From Sphaerisporangium corydalis (GTDB taxonomy: Bacteria; Actinomycetota; Actinomycetes; Streptosporangiales; Streptosporangiaceae): a stretch of 64,000 nucleotides of DNA. The notes beneath the pieces were generated by a model, which saw only the letters and a program-made list of their open reading frames with translations, was not told the DNA's origin and did not search any database. Every line of letters begins with the position of its first letter. The first letter of the stretch is position 1. Both the position numbers and the translations under genes were made by a program. Positions 1 through 7,361 of the stretch are shown piece by piece. The stretch lies in the NCBI RefSeq assembly GCF_025506355.1, contig NZ_JANZYP010000012.1:92816-156815 (forward strand), given 5' to 3'.

Positions 1-928
1 GGCCACGGGCGACCGGCCGCGCCGCACCGCCCGCCGGCACCTCCGAGCCGTCCGGCGCCTCCGAGCCGTCCGGACCCGAGCCGTCCAGGGGAGGCGTGAG
101 GACGGGGAGGGTCTCGTGGGGGCCGGAGCGCAGGAAGTCGCGCAGGCCGTCCTCGTCGGGCAGCGTGTCGTGCTCGTCCCAGCTCGCGGCGGCCCGCAGC
201 ACCTCGGCGGCGCGGGACACCTCCGCCTCGTCCGCGCCGGTCACCCCGACGAAGGAACCGTCCCTGACCAGCAGGACGTCCATCCCCGCGAGCCGGCCCT
301 CGTCCACGTGCCGCAGCGCGGCGCCCGGGGACGGTGGGCGCACCACCCTGCCGAACCACTGCCCGGGCAGGCGCAGGTCGTGGATGAACCTCGGCCGCCC
401 CGCGATCTTGTCGGGCAGGTCCAGCCGGGGCGCGCTCGTGCCGACGGCCACGGCCTTCCCGCCGTGGGTGAACGGCGCGAGGGGGTCGGCGGGCACGTCC
501 AGGTCGACGGCGCCGGCCAGCGCGCCGTAGGAGGTGACCCGCTCGCCGCACTCCAGCAAGCCCCGCCGTACGGTGACCCGGGCGGCGCCGACGTCCCAGC
601 GCCGCGCCGCCTCGGCGGTGAACCGGGCCCTGACCTGGGCGCACGCCACGCGCACGGCGCCGCCCGAGTGCATGATCGACATGCTCCCGGACGTCAGCCC
701 CTCGTCCGGGCCGGACGCGGTGTTCGCGGGCCGCATCCGCACGCGTTCCAGCTCGACGCCGAGCTCGTCGGCGGCGATCTGGGCCAGGGCGGTCAGGATC
801 CCCTGGCCGAGTTCGACCTTGCCGACCCGTACGTCCACGCCGCCGTCGGGGTGGACGGTCACCCATCGCGACAGGATCGGGTTCGCCGCGAGGTCCTTGG
901 GCATGGACGGCGCCCGCACGGTGGTCAC
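1..928 (-). CDS. Xanthine dehydrogenase-family molybdopterin-binding large subunit (partial)
   Basis: Molybdopterin-containing hydroxylase large subunit, cut by the left window edge so only about 309 N-terminal residues are present. The translation carries the typical family block VGKVELGQG, followed by a conserved region with GLTSGSMSI, as in the isoquinoline 1-oxidoreductase/nicotinate dehydrogenase type of large subunit. Substrate cannot be told; such enzymes hydroxylate N-heteroaromatics or aldehydes. The GTG start has a GGGGA element just upstream and lies 38 bases after the [2Fe-2S] subunit gene. An ATG overlapping that gene's stop (967-969) leads to a stop after 14 codons, so it was not chosen; ATG at 904 is an alternative. 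Near residues 283-300 is a short Ser/Gly/Pro/Asp repeat (PDGSE units) that looks like a linker or slippage insertion. Confidence 0.85.
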   Translation of the reverse strand, partial: MTTVRAPSMPKDLAANPILSRWVTVHPDGGVDVRVGKVELGQGILTALAQIAADELGVELERVRMRPANTASGPDEGLTSGSMSIMHSGGAVRVACAQVRARFTAEAARRWDVGAARVTVRRGLLECGERVTSYGALAGAVDLDVPADPLAPFTHGGKAVAVGTSAPRLDLPDKIAGRPRFIHDLRLPGQWFGRVVRPPSPGAALRHVDEGRLAGMDVLLVRDGSFVGVTGADEAEVSRAAEVLRAAASWDEHDTLPDEDGLRDFLRSGPHETLPVLTPPLDGSGPDGSEAPDGSEVPAGGAARPVARG

Positions 929-965
929 GAGATCCCCATGGGAGAGCGGGCGTTCACGAGCGGGG

Positions 966-1439
966 TCATGGGGTCTCCTCGGCGGCGCCGGCGTTCACGA
1001 TGGCGCGCACGACGCGGCGCTGGACGCCGCACCGGCACAGGTTGCGGTCGAGCGCCTCGATGACGGCCCGCTCGCCGGGCGCGGGGTCGGCGTCGAGCAG
1101 GGTCGCCGCGCTCATGATGATCCCGGAGATGCAGAAGCCGCACTGCGCGGCCTGTTCGTCCAGGAGCGCGCGCTGCACCCGGTGCAGCCCGCCGCCGGCG
1201 CTCAGGCCCTCGACGGTCACGACCGTCCGGCCCGCCGCCGACCACATGGGCACGTCGCAGGACGGGACGACGTTGCCATCCATCCGCACGAAGCACGCCC
1301 CGCACAACCCGAGCCCGCAGCCGAACCTGGTCCCCTTCAGGTCCAGGACGTTGCGCAGCACGTGGAGCAGCGTCGCGTCCGGGTCGGCCTCGACGCGGAC
1401 GGGCTCGCCGTTGACGGTCAGCTCGAACGCCCGGGTCAT
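966..1439 (-). CDS. (2Fe-2S)-binding small subunit of molybdenum hydroxylase
   Basis: Electron-transfer subunit that passes electrons from the molybdenum site. It is 157 residues, the usual length of CoxS/NdhS-type subunits. The plant-ferredoxin-type cluster has Cys41, Cys46, Cys49 and Cys61 (motif CGLGLCGAC). The second, helical [2Fe-2S] domain has Cys100, Cys103, Cys135 and Cys137 (motifs QCGFC and NLCRCG). The ATG overlaps the stop of the GntR gene (ATGA), so the two are translationally coupled. The catalytic subunit follows downstream. No FAD-binding medium subunit is present here, so electrons may pass to a cytochrome or another acceptor, as in the IorAB/nicotinate dehydrogenase type; that is inference. 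Confidence 0.93.
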   Translation of the reverse strand: MTRAFELTVNGEPVRVEADPDATLLHVLRNVLDLKGTRFGCGLGLCGACFVRMDGNVVPSCDVPMWSAAGRTVVTVEGLSAGGGLHRVQRALLDEQAAQCGFCISGIIMSAATLLDADPAPGERAVIEALDRNLCRCGVQRRVVRAIVNAGAAEETP

Positions 1440-2134
1440 CGGGCCGTCCCCTCGAAGACCTCGGGGTGGGCGGAGAGCTCGATGCGCGTGCGGCGGATGT
1501 GCCCGCCGAGGTGCCGTTCGGCGTCCACGGCGTCGCGCCGCGCGATGGCGTCCAGGAGCAGCCGGTGCTCGGCGTTGATCACCCAGCGCCGGCCGGGGCC
1601 GGTCAGGTGCATGAAGGCCCGCCGGTAGTGCTGGGTGGAGTTCCACAGCCGGACGACCATGGAGGAGAGCTGGTCGATGGGGCAGCCGGAGTAGGTGAGC
1701 AGGTGGAACTCGCGGTCGAGCGCCAGGAACTCGCCGATGCCGTCACCGGCTTCGATGCGCTCCTGGATCGCCTCAAGCCGGCGCAGGTCGTCCTCGGTGA
1801 GGTGGGGCAGGCTCTCGGCGAGCGCGAGCGGTTCGAGGCGCTCGCGCATCTGGTAGATCACGTCCACCTCGTGCCCGCTCAGCCGGGGGACCCAGGCGCC
1901 CTTGTGGGTCTGGCTGTCGATGAGGCCCTCGGCCTCGATCATGCGCAGCGCCTCGCGCACGGGCAGGCGGCTGGCCCCGAAGCGCTCGGCGACGTCCTCC
2001 TGCCGGATCCGCTCGCCGGGGGCGATCTCGCCGCTGAGGATGGCCTCGCGCAGGTAGCCCGCGATGCGCCGGCTCGCCGCGTTCTCGGGCCCGCCGTTCG
2101 CCTTCGACCCGGCCGGCCGGGTGAGGGTGGTCAT
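1436..2134 (-). CDS. GntR-family transcriptional regulator, FCD subfamily
   Basis: A 232-residue regulator. It has an N-terminal winged helix (about residues 20-90, with RFGASRLPVREALRMIEAEG typical of the GntR recognition region). The C-terminal FCD helical domain (about 100-225) has the expected His/Asp ligand positions (DREFH, later AEHRLLLDAI and a His near HLGGH) that bind a metal and a small acid effector. It overlaps the VOC gene by ATGA and the [2Fe-2S] gene by ATGA, so VOC-gntR-small subunit are one translation unit. The operon promoter region contains a perfect 14-bp palindrome and a related imperfect site, likely its own operators. It is therefore probably an autorepressor that also controls the divergent E1/E2 genes (inference). 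Confidence 0.92.
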   Translation of the reverse strand: MTTLTRPAGSKANGGPENAASRRIAGYLREAILSGEIAPGERIRQEDVAERFGASRLPVREALRMIEAEGLIDSQTHKGAWVPRLSGHEVDVIYQMRERLEPLALAESLPHLTEDDLRRLEAIQERIEAGDGIGEFLALDREFHLLTYSGCPIDQLSSMVVRLWNSTQHYRRAFMHLTGPGRRWVINAEHRLLLDAIARRDAVDAERHLGGHIRRTRIELSAHPEVFEGTAR

Positions 2135-2637
2135 CGGACCGGGGGCCGGTGGTCGAAGGCCTTGCCGGCGGGGTAGGACACGAGCTCGAACTGCATGCCC
2201 CACGGGGACAGGAAGTACACCCAGCGCTGCCCCTCGCTCGGGCCGCTGCTCGCGGTCGGCTCGCCGAGCACCGTGACGCCCCGCTCCCTGAGGTACGCGA
2301 CCGCGACGTCCAGGTCGTCGACGTAGAGCGCGACGTGGTGGCCGCCGACGTCGCTGTTGCGCGGGGGCGTCGTGGCCTGCTCGGGCGCGGAGTACTGGAA
2401 GACCTCGAAGACGGCCTGGCCGCCGCACCGGAAGAAGTGCAGCTCCCGCATCACGGCGCGCGGGTGGACGTTGAGGTGCTCGGACATCCACCCGGTGTCG
2501 TCGTGCCGGTAGGGGCCCAGCGTGTACATGTACTCGCAGCCGAGCACGTCGACGAGGAAGTCCCTGGCCTGGCCGAGATCGGGCACGGTGAAGCCGATGT
2601 GGTCCAGGCGGGCCAGCCCGGGGAGTCCGGTGCTCAT
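2131..2637 (-). CDS. VOC-family (glyoxalase/extradiol dioxygenase fold) protein
   Basis: A 168-residue single-chain VOC protein with paired beta-alpha-beta-beta-beta modules. The first module begins LDHIGFTVPDLGQARDF; the second contains HHVALYVDDLDVAVAYL and ends with SPWGMQFELVSY. Candidate metal ligands are the His of LDHIGF, the His of GGHHVALY and the Glu of QFELV, matching the usual H-H-E set. It could be a glyoxalase-like isomerase/epimerase or a ring-cleaving dioxygenase; the sequence does not decide this. It is the first gene of the leftward operon. The ATG is chosen because a GGAGG element lies about 8 bases upstream; an open frame extends further upstream but crosses the putative operator. 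Confidence 0.87.
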   Translation of the reverse strand: MSTGLPGLARLDHIGFTVPDLGQARDFLVDVLGCEYMYTLGPYRHDDTGWMSEHLNVHPRAVMRELHFFRCGGQAVFEVFQYSAPEQATTPPRNSDVGGHHVALYVDDLDVAVAYLRERGVTVLGEPTASSGPSEGQRWVYFLSPWGMQFELVSYPAGKAFDHRPPVR

Positions 2638-2655
2638 CCTGTGTCCCTCCGCTGT

Positions 2656-2669
2656 CATTGGATCCAATG
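2656..2669. promoter_or_regulatory. Putative GntR operator 1 (perfect palindrome)
   Basis: CATTGGATCCAATG is a perfect 14-bp palindrome located 19 bases upstream of the VOC start. It has the size and form typical of FCD-type GntR operators and sits beside the gntR operon. Assignment to this GntR protein is inferred. Confidence 0.6.
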
Positions 2670-2718
2670 CAGCATAGTCCCGGCGGATTTCCCGCGTCCA
2701 GGGGAGTAAAGCCTGTTC

Positions 2719-2730
2719 ATCGGATCCCAT
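2719..2730. promoter_or_regulatory. Putative GntR operator 2 (imperfect palindrome)
   Basis: ATCGGATCCCAT shares the ATnGGATCCnAT frame with the perfect site, with centres 62 bp apart (about six helical turns). It lies on the side of the E1 gene. The pair is consistent with one regulator controlling both divergent arms. Confidence 0.45.
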
Positions 2731-2776
2731 CATGTGTCAGTCTGTAAATCCTGCACTCGATTGCATGGAGAGCCTC

Positions 2777-4954
2777 ATGACCGAGCACAACCGCCTCAGC
2801 CCCGCCGTGCCGTGGGTCGAGGTCGTCGCCACCGAGGCCGACTGGGACGAGGCCGACCCGGACCTGCTCACCGCCATGCTGAGCCAGCTCGTCCTCATCC
2901 GCACCTTCGAGGAGTACGTCCTGGAGCTCGCCCGGGCCGGGCTGATCCACGGCCCCGCGCATTCGAGCATCGGCCAGGAGGGCGGCGCCGTCGGCTCGAT
3001 CCTGTCGCTCACCAGCGCGGACACCGTGAACGGCTCACACCGAGGCCACCACCAGTTCCTCGCCAAGGTCCTCGCGCACGTCGAGCCCAAGGGCATCGAC
3101 CCCCGGCGCGAGTTCTCCGCCGAGGTGCGTGCGGTGCTGCTCAGGAGCATGGCCGAGATCTGCGGCCTGGACCGCGGCTTCAGCCACGGGCGCGGCGGCT
3201 CCATGCACCTGCAGCTCAAGGAGGCCGGCGCCATCGGCACCAACGCCATCGTCGGCGGCGGCGTCCCCCTCGCGGCCGGGTCGGCGTGGGCGCACCGGCA
3301 GGCCGGCACCGACGCGGTCGCGGTCACCTACTTCGGCGACGGAGCCGCCAACATCGGCTCCACGCTGGAGACCCTCAACCTGGCCTCGGCCTGGCGCCTG
3401 CCCCTGTGCTTCTTCATCGAGAACAACCAGTACGCCGTCTCGACCAGCGTCCGCGAGGCCACCGGCGAGCCCCGGCTCTCGGCCCGTGGGCCAGGCTTCG
3501 GCATCCCGAGCTGGAAGGTCGACGGCATGGACCCGCTGGCCGTCCACCTCGCCATGCGCGAGGCCCTCGCGCACATGCGCGCCGGCCGGGGACCCGCCGT
3601 GATCGAGGCGGACGTCTACCGCTACTTCCACCAGAACGGCCCCTTCCCCGGCAGCGCGTTCGGCTACCGCACCAAGGAGGAGGAACGCGAGTGGCGTGAC
3701 CGCGACCCGATCGCGCAGCTCTCCGGGCACCTGCTGCGGCGCGGCGTCCTCACCGCCTCCGAGATCGAGGCCACGACCGAACGCGCGAAGGCGCTGATGT
3801 CCGGCATCGGTGACGAGCTCGTCGAACCGGTGCCGGGCGGCAAGCCCGGGCAGCGCCGGATCAGGCCGGAGGAGTGGCCCGACCCGGACTTCGCCGACGT
3901 GGGCGTGCGGGGCGACCTCGGCGAGTTCGCCGGCGCCCGGTTCGCCGACCGCGCGGACTTCACCGGGGCCGTCGCCGAGCAGCGGTTCATCGACGCCGTC
4001 GCCGGGGTGATGGCCCGGCGGATGGCCACCGACGACACCATCGTCGTGATGGGCGAGGACGTCCACCGTCTCAACGGGGGCACCAACGGCGCGACCAAGG
4101 GCCTCAAGGAGGCGCACCCCGACCGGGTCCTCGGCACTCCTATCAGCGAGAACGCCTTCGCCGGGCTCGGCGGCGGCATCGCGCTCGATGGCCGGTACAA
4201 GCCGGTGGTCGAGTTCATGTACGCCGACTTCATGTGGGTGGCCGCCGACCAGCTGTTCAACCAGATCGGCAAGGCCCGGCACATGTTCGGCGGCGACGGC
4301 GAGGTGCCCTTCGTGCTGCGGAGCAAGGTCGCGATGGGCACCGGGTACGGCTCCCAGCACTCGATGGACCCGGCGGGGATCTTCGCGACCTCCGCCGGCT
4401 GGCGCATCGTCGCGCCCTCGACCCCCTTCGACTACGTGGGCCTGATGAACAGCGCGCTGAGGTGCAAGGACCCGGTGGTCGTCCTGGAGCACGTCGACCT
4501 GTACGCCTCGACGGGCGACGGGCCCGTGGACGACCTCGACTACTGCATCCCGGTCGGCAGGGCAGCGGTCCGCAGGTCAGGATCGAAGATCACCGTGCTC
4601 ACCTACCTGGCGATGACCAACTACGTGCTGGAGGCGGTGGCGTCCGGCGGCGTCGACGCGGAGGTGATCGACCTGCGCTGGCTCGACCGGGCCAGCGTCG
4701 ACTGGGACACCATCGGGGAGAGCGTCCGCAAGACCAACAACGTCCTCATCGCCGAGCAGGGCGCGGTGGGCACCTCCTACGGCGGGTGGCTGGCCGACGA
4801 GATCCAGCGGCGGTACTTCGACTGGCTGGACGGGCCGGTGCACCGCCTGACCGGCGGCGAGGCCTCGCCCAGCATCAGCAAGGTCCTGGAGCGCGCGGCC
4901 ATCGCCAAGGGCGAGGAAGCGGCCGCCAAGCTCGACGAGATCACCGGGTACTGA
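2777..4954 (+). CDS. Fused E1 alpha/beta subunit of a thiamine diphosphate 2-oxoacid dehydrogenase
   Basis: A 725-residue fusion of the two E1 chains that are normally separate. The alpha half (about 1-385) carries the thiamine diphosphate motif GDG...NN (YFGDGAANIGS to ENNQYA) and the HGRGGSMH region. The beta half (about 400-725) carries the conserved MGEDVHRLNGG and PISENAFAGLG regions. It decarboxylates a 2-oxo acid (or acetoin-like substrate) and acylates the lipoyl E2 encoded 1 base downstream. The ATG was chosen because GGAG lies 6 bases upstream; ATGs at 2732 and 2765 are possible but less well spaced. No E3 gene is nearby, so a general lipoamide dehydrogenase is presumably used. It is probably controlled by the divergent GntR. 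Confidence 0.92.
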   Translation: MTEHNRLSPAVPWVEVVATEADWDEADPDLLTAMLSQLVLIRTFEEYVLELARAGLIHGPAHSSIGQEGGAVGSILSLTSADTVNGSHRGHHQFLAKVLAHVEPKGIDPRREFSAEVRAVLLRSMAEICGLDRGFSHGRGGSMHLQLKEAGAIGTNAIVGGGVPLAAGSAWAHRQAGTDAVAVTYFGDGAANIGSTLETLNLASAWRLPLCFFIENNQYAVSTSVREATGEPRLSARGPGFGIPSWKVDGMDPLAVHLAMREALAHMRAGRGPAVIEADVYRYFHQNGPFPGSAFGYRTKEEEREWRDRDPIAQLSGHLLRRGVLTASEIEATTERAKALMSGIGDELVEPVPGGKPGQRRIRPEEWPDPDFADVGVRGDLGEFAGARFADRADFTGAVAEQRFIDAVAGVMARRMATDDTIVVMGEDVHRLNGGTNGATKGLKEAHPDRVLGTPISENAFAGLGGGIALDGRYKPVVEFMYADFMWVAADQLFNQIGKARHMFGGDGEVPFVLRSKVAMGTGYGSQHSMDPAGIFATSAGWRIVAPSTPFDYVGLMNSALRCKDPVVVLEHVDLYASTGDGPVDDLDYCIPVGRAAVRRSGSKITVLTYLAMTNYVLEAVASGGVDAEVIDLRWLDRASVDWDTIGESVRKTNNVLIAEQGAVGTSYGGWLADEIQRRYFDWLDGPVHRLTGGEASPSISKVLERAAIAKGEEAAAKLDEITGY

Positions 4955-4955
4955 C

Positions 4956-6194
4956 ATGGCGAAGCTGCTGCGCATGCCGGAAGTGGCCGCGAACGCGGTC
5001 GAGGCCGTCCTCCAGGGGTGGTCGATCGCGGAGAACGCCCCGTTCGCCGCCGACGAGGTGATCGCGACCGTCGAGACCGAGAAGGCCGTGGTCGACGTCC
5101 CCGCCGAGGCGGCCGGCGTGCTCCTCAAGACCCTGGTGCCCGAGGGCGCCGGCGTCGAGGTCGGCGCGCCCATCGCGCTGCTCGGCGACCCGGGGGAGAA
5201 GGTGGCGGACCTGGGCGCGCTGCTCGCCGAGCTCGGCCTCGCCGTCCCGCCGCATGTGACGGCCCCCGAACGCCGGGACGTCCCTGACGCGGCGGCCCAG
5301 ACGGGGGCGCCCGCCGTCAACGGGGTGGTACGGCGGGTGTTCGCGAGCCCGCTGGCACGCCGGATGGCGGGCGAGGCGGGCATCCCGTACGAGAAGATCG
5401 TCGGCACCGGCCCGAACGGCCGGATCGTCCGCAGGGACGTCGAGGCGGCGATCGCGAGCGCGAACACCCCCGCCGCCCCGGTGGCGGCGGGGCTCTCGTG
5501 GACCAAGGCCTCGGCGTCGTTCACCGACGTGCCGCATTCGCGGCTGCGCAGGGCGGTCGCGTCCCGGCTGACCGCGAGCAAGCAGGACACGCCGCACTTC
5601 TACCTGCGCGGCACCGCCCGGGTCGACCGGCTGCTGAAGCTCAGGCGGCGGCTCAACGACGGCGGCCAGGTGCGAATCTCCGTGAACGACCTGGTGATCA
5701 AGGCCGCGGCCCAGGCGCACACGCTCGTCCCCGCGATGAACGTGATCTGGACCCCGGAGGCGATCCGGTCGTACTCCACGGTCGACCTCTCGGTGGCCAT
5801 CGCCACCGAGCGGGGCCTGGTGACGCCGGTGCTCCGGTCGGTCGAGCGGATGACGGTCTCGTCGGTGGCCACGACCGTGCGGGACTTCGCCGACCGGGCC
5901 AAAGCGGGCCGGCTGCGCCAGGAGGAGCTGGAGGGCGGCACGTTCAGCGTGACCAACCTCGGCATGTTCGGCACCGAGGAGTTCGCGGCGATCATCAACC
6001 CCCCGCAGGCCGCGATCCTCGCCGTCGGGGCCGCCAGGACCGAGCCGGTCGTGGACGGCGGCAAGGTCAGGGCGGGCACCGTGATGCGGGTGACGCTCTC
6101 GGTCGACCACCGGCCGGTCGACGGCGCGGTGGCCGCCGAGTGGATGCGCACGTTCCTGTCGCTGGTCGAGAACCCTTTGCGAATCCTGGCCTGA
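4956..6194 (+). CDS. Dihydrolipoamide acyltransferase (E2) of 2-oxoacid dehydrogenase complex
   Basis: A 412-residue E2 with the usual order. The lipoyl domain (about 1-80) has the lipoylated Lys43 in VETEKAVVDV. The peripheral subunit-binding domain (about 125-165) has SPLARRMAGEAGI and GTGPNGRIVRRDV. The catalytic domain (about 180-412) has the active-site motif HRPVDG (His385, Asp389). There is one lipoyl domain only, as in acetoin or branched-chain type complexes. The start lies 1 base after the E1 stop, so the two genes are co-translated. Together they should form the core of a complex that makes an acyl-CoA from the 2-oxo acid. The N-terminus is slightly atypical (MPEVAANAVEA rather than MPxLGExxxEG). 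Confidence 0.92.
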   Translation: MAKLLRMPEVAANAVEAVLQGWSIAENAPFAADEVIATVETEKAVVDVPAEAAGVLLKTLVPEGAGVEVGAPIALLGDPGEKVADLGALLAELGLAVPPHVTAPERRDVPDAAAQTGAPAVNGVVRRVFASPLARRMAGEAGIPYEKIVGTGPNGRIVRRDVEAAIASANTPAAPVAAGLSWTKASASFTDVPHSRLRRAVASRLTASKQDTPHFYLRGTARVDRLLKLRRRLNDGGQVRISVNDLVIKAAAQAHTLVPAMNVIWTPEAIRSYSTVDLSVAIATERGLVTPVLRSVERMTVSSVATTVRDFADRAKAGRLRQEELEGGTFSVTNLGMFGTEEFAAIINPPQAAILAVGAARTEPVVDGGKVRAGTVMRVTLSVDHRPVDGAVAAEWMRTFLSLVENPLRILA

Positions 6195-6287
6195 ACATAA
6201 CAGGACCTTTCACGACATATCCCATTAATCTAGGGCATGTCGGGTAGAAGTCCCCAAAGTAACTCATCGATCTTTCGGGGGGTACCG

Positions 6288-6722
6288 ATGATCAACGAAG
6301 GAAGCGGCAAGAGGGCCGAGGACGTCATGCACCAGGGAGCGCAGTGCATCGGCGAGAGCGACAGCCTTCTCATGGCCGCACGGATGATGCGCGACATGGG
6401 CGTCGGCGCGCTGCCGATCTGCGGGGACGACGACCGGCTCAAGGGGATCATCACCGACCGCGACATCGTGGTCATGTGCTGTGCCGAGGGCATGGACATG
6501 GAACGGACGACGGCGGGTGAGCTGGCCCACGGCCTGGTGTGGATCGACGCGGGCACCAGCGTCGAGGAGGCGCTCTCCACCATGGAGCAGCACCAGATCA
6601 AACGCCTCCCCGTGCTCGACGACGACCGCATCGTCGGCATGATCAGCGAGGCCGACCTCGCCAAGGAACTCTCCGACAACAAACTCGCCGAGTTCGTCCA
6701 CCGCATCTACGCGGGCGCCTGA
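6288..6722 (+). CDS. CBS-domain-pair protein
   Basis: A 144-residue stand-alone Bateman module. The first CBS unit spans about residues 8-65 (DVMHQGAQCIGESDSLLMAA and ITDRDIVV). The second spans about 75-130 (VEEALSTMEQHQIKRLPVLD and MISEADLA). Such proteins bind adenosine nucleotides and act as energy or redox sensors; the partner is unknown. Start ATG follows a run of six G about 5 bases upstream; an upstream in-frame ATG at 6237 lacks a ribosome-binding site. It is followed directly by a strong hairpin terminator and appears monocistronic. Confidence 0.9.
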   Translation: MINEGSGKRAEDVMHQGAQCIGESDSLLMAARMMRDMGVGALPICGDDDRLKGIITDRDIVVMCCAEGMDMERTTAGELAHGLVWIDAGTSVEEALSTMEQHQIKRLPVLDDDRIVGMISEADLAKELSDNKLAEFVHRIYAGA

Positions 6723-6747
6723 CCCGGCCGGCCGTCAGGGAAAGCGA

Positions 6748-6774
6748 AATCCCCAGGTCGACGACCTGGGGATT
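6748..6774. terminator. Bidirectional hairpin terminator
   Basis: Perfect 13-bp inverted repeat (AATCCCCAGGTCG and its complement) around a single central A, between the convergent CBS and DUF427 genes. The same arm core recurs in the hairpin at 13935-13968. Confidence 0.8.
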
Positions 6775-6804
6775 CGTCGCGTGCTTTCGTCCAGGCAGGG
6801 CCGT

Positions 6805-7185
6805 CTAGCCGGCCGCGGGCTCCTCTTCCACCGTCACCCGGTCGGGGTAGAAGGCGACGTGGTCGGCGATGGAGGTCACCGCGGGGTACGGGGTGCGGTA
6901 CGTCCAGACGGCGTCGGTGAGTTCCTGGCCGTCGAGGGCGAGGTGGTAGTACGAGGCGTCGCCCTTGTAGGGGCAGTACGTCAGGGTGGGGCTCTCGCGC
7001 AGCACGGACGGGTCGACGTCCTTGAGCGGGATGTAGTGGACCGGCGGGTAGCTGGCCTCGCGCAGCGTCAGCGCGGAGGTCGTGTCGGCGATGACGGTGT
7101 CACCGACGCGGGCGGTGACGCGTGCCGTGCCGGCCTCGATGGTGATCGGGTGGTCAGGACCGGGTTCCACGGGCAGGCGGGTCAT
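6805..7185 (-). CDS. DUF427-family protein
   Basis: A 126-residue protein of the DUF427 family (PF04248). The hallmark segments are a strand-rich region with PPVHYIPLKDVD, then LTYCPYKGDASYYHLALDG, and a C-terminal WTYRTPYPAVTSIADHVAFY. The Cys-Pro-Tyr-Lys-Gly-Asp block is the most conserved part of the family. No biochemical role is established. The start ATG has an AAGGAA element upstream. It appears to be transcribed alone; a 14-bp palindrome lies about 105 bases upstream and may be an operator. Confidence 0.85.
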   Translation of the reverse strand: MTRLPVEPGPDHPITIEAGTARVTARVGDTVIADTTSALTLREASYPPVHYIPLKDVDPSVLRESPTLTYCPYKGDASYYHLALDGQELTDAVWTYRTPYPAVTSIADHVAFYPDRVTVEEEPAAG

Positions 7186-7289
7186 GATCGCGTTCCTTCC
7201 TCGGAGACGGCGCGACCGCCCCGGGGCGCGCCCACTTCCCACAACCCCCGTCCTGCCCCGTCTGTTCCGGTCGGCCGCGTCGAGATTCG

Positions 7290-7303
7290 ACAGACCGGTC
7301 TGT
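7290..7303. promoter_or_regulatory. 14-bp palindrome, possible TetR-type operator
   Basis: ACAGACCGGTCTGT is a perfect palindrome upstream of the DUF427 gene, of the form often bound by TetR repressors. No cognate regulator gene is adjacent. Confidence 0.35.
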
Positions 7304-7309
7304 GCGGAA

Positions 7310-7346
7310 GAGCCGGGTGGAAGACCCTCGCGCCTCCACCCGGCTC
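7310..7346 (-). terminator. Terminator of the peroxidase operon
   Basis: A perfect 12-bp stem (GAGCCGGGTGGA with its complement) and a 13-base loop lie just downstream of the haem peroxidase stop codon. No T-run follows, which is common for actinomycete terminators. Confidence 0.65.
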
Positions 7347-7361
7347 ATGTTCCTGGCCCGC

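Noticed and set aside
967..969. ATG overlapping the [2Fe-2S] gene stop as start of the Mo-hydroxylase large subunit
   Set aside because: That frame stops after 14 codons; the conserved coding frame begins at GTG 928.
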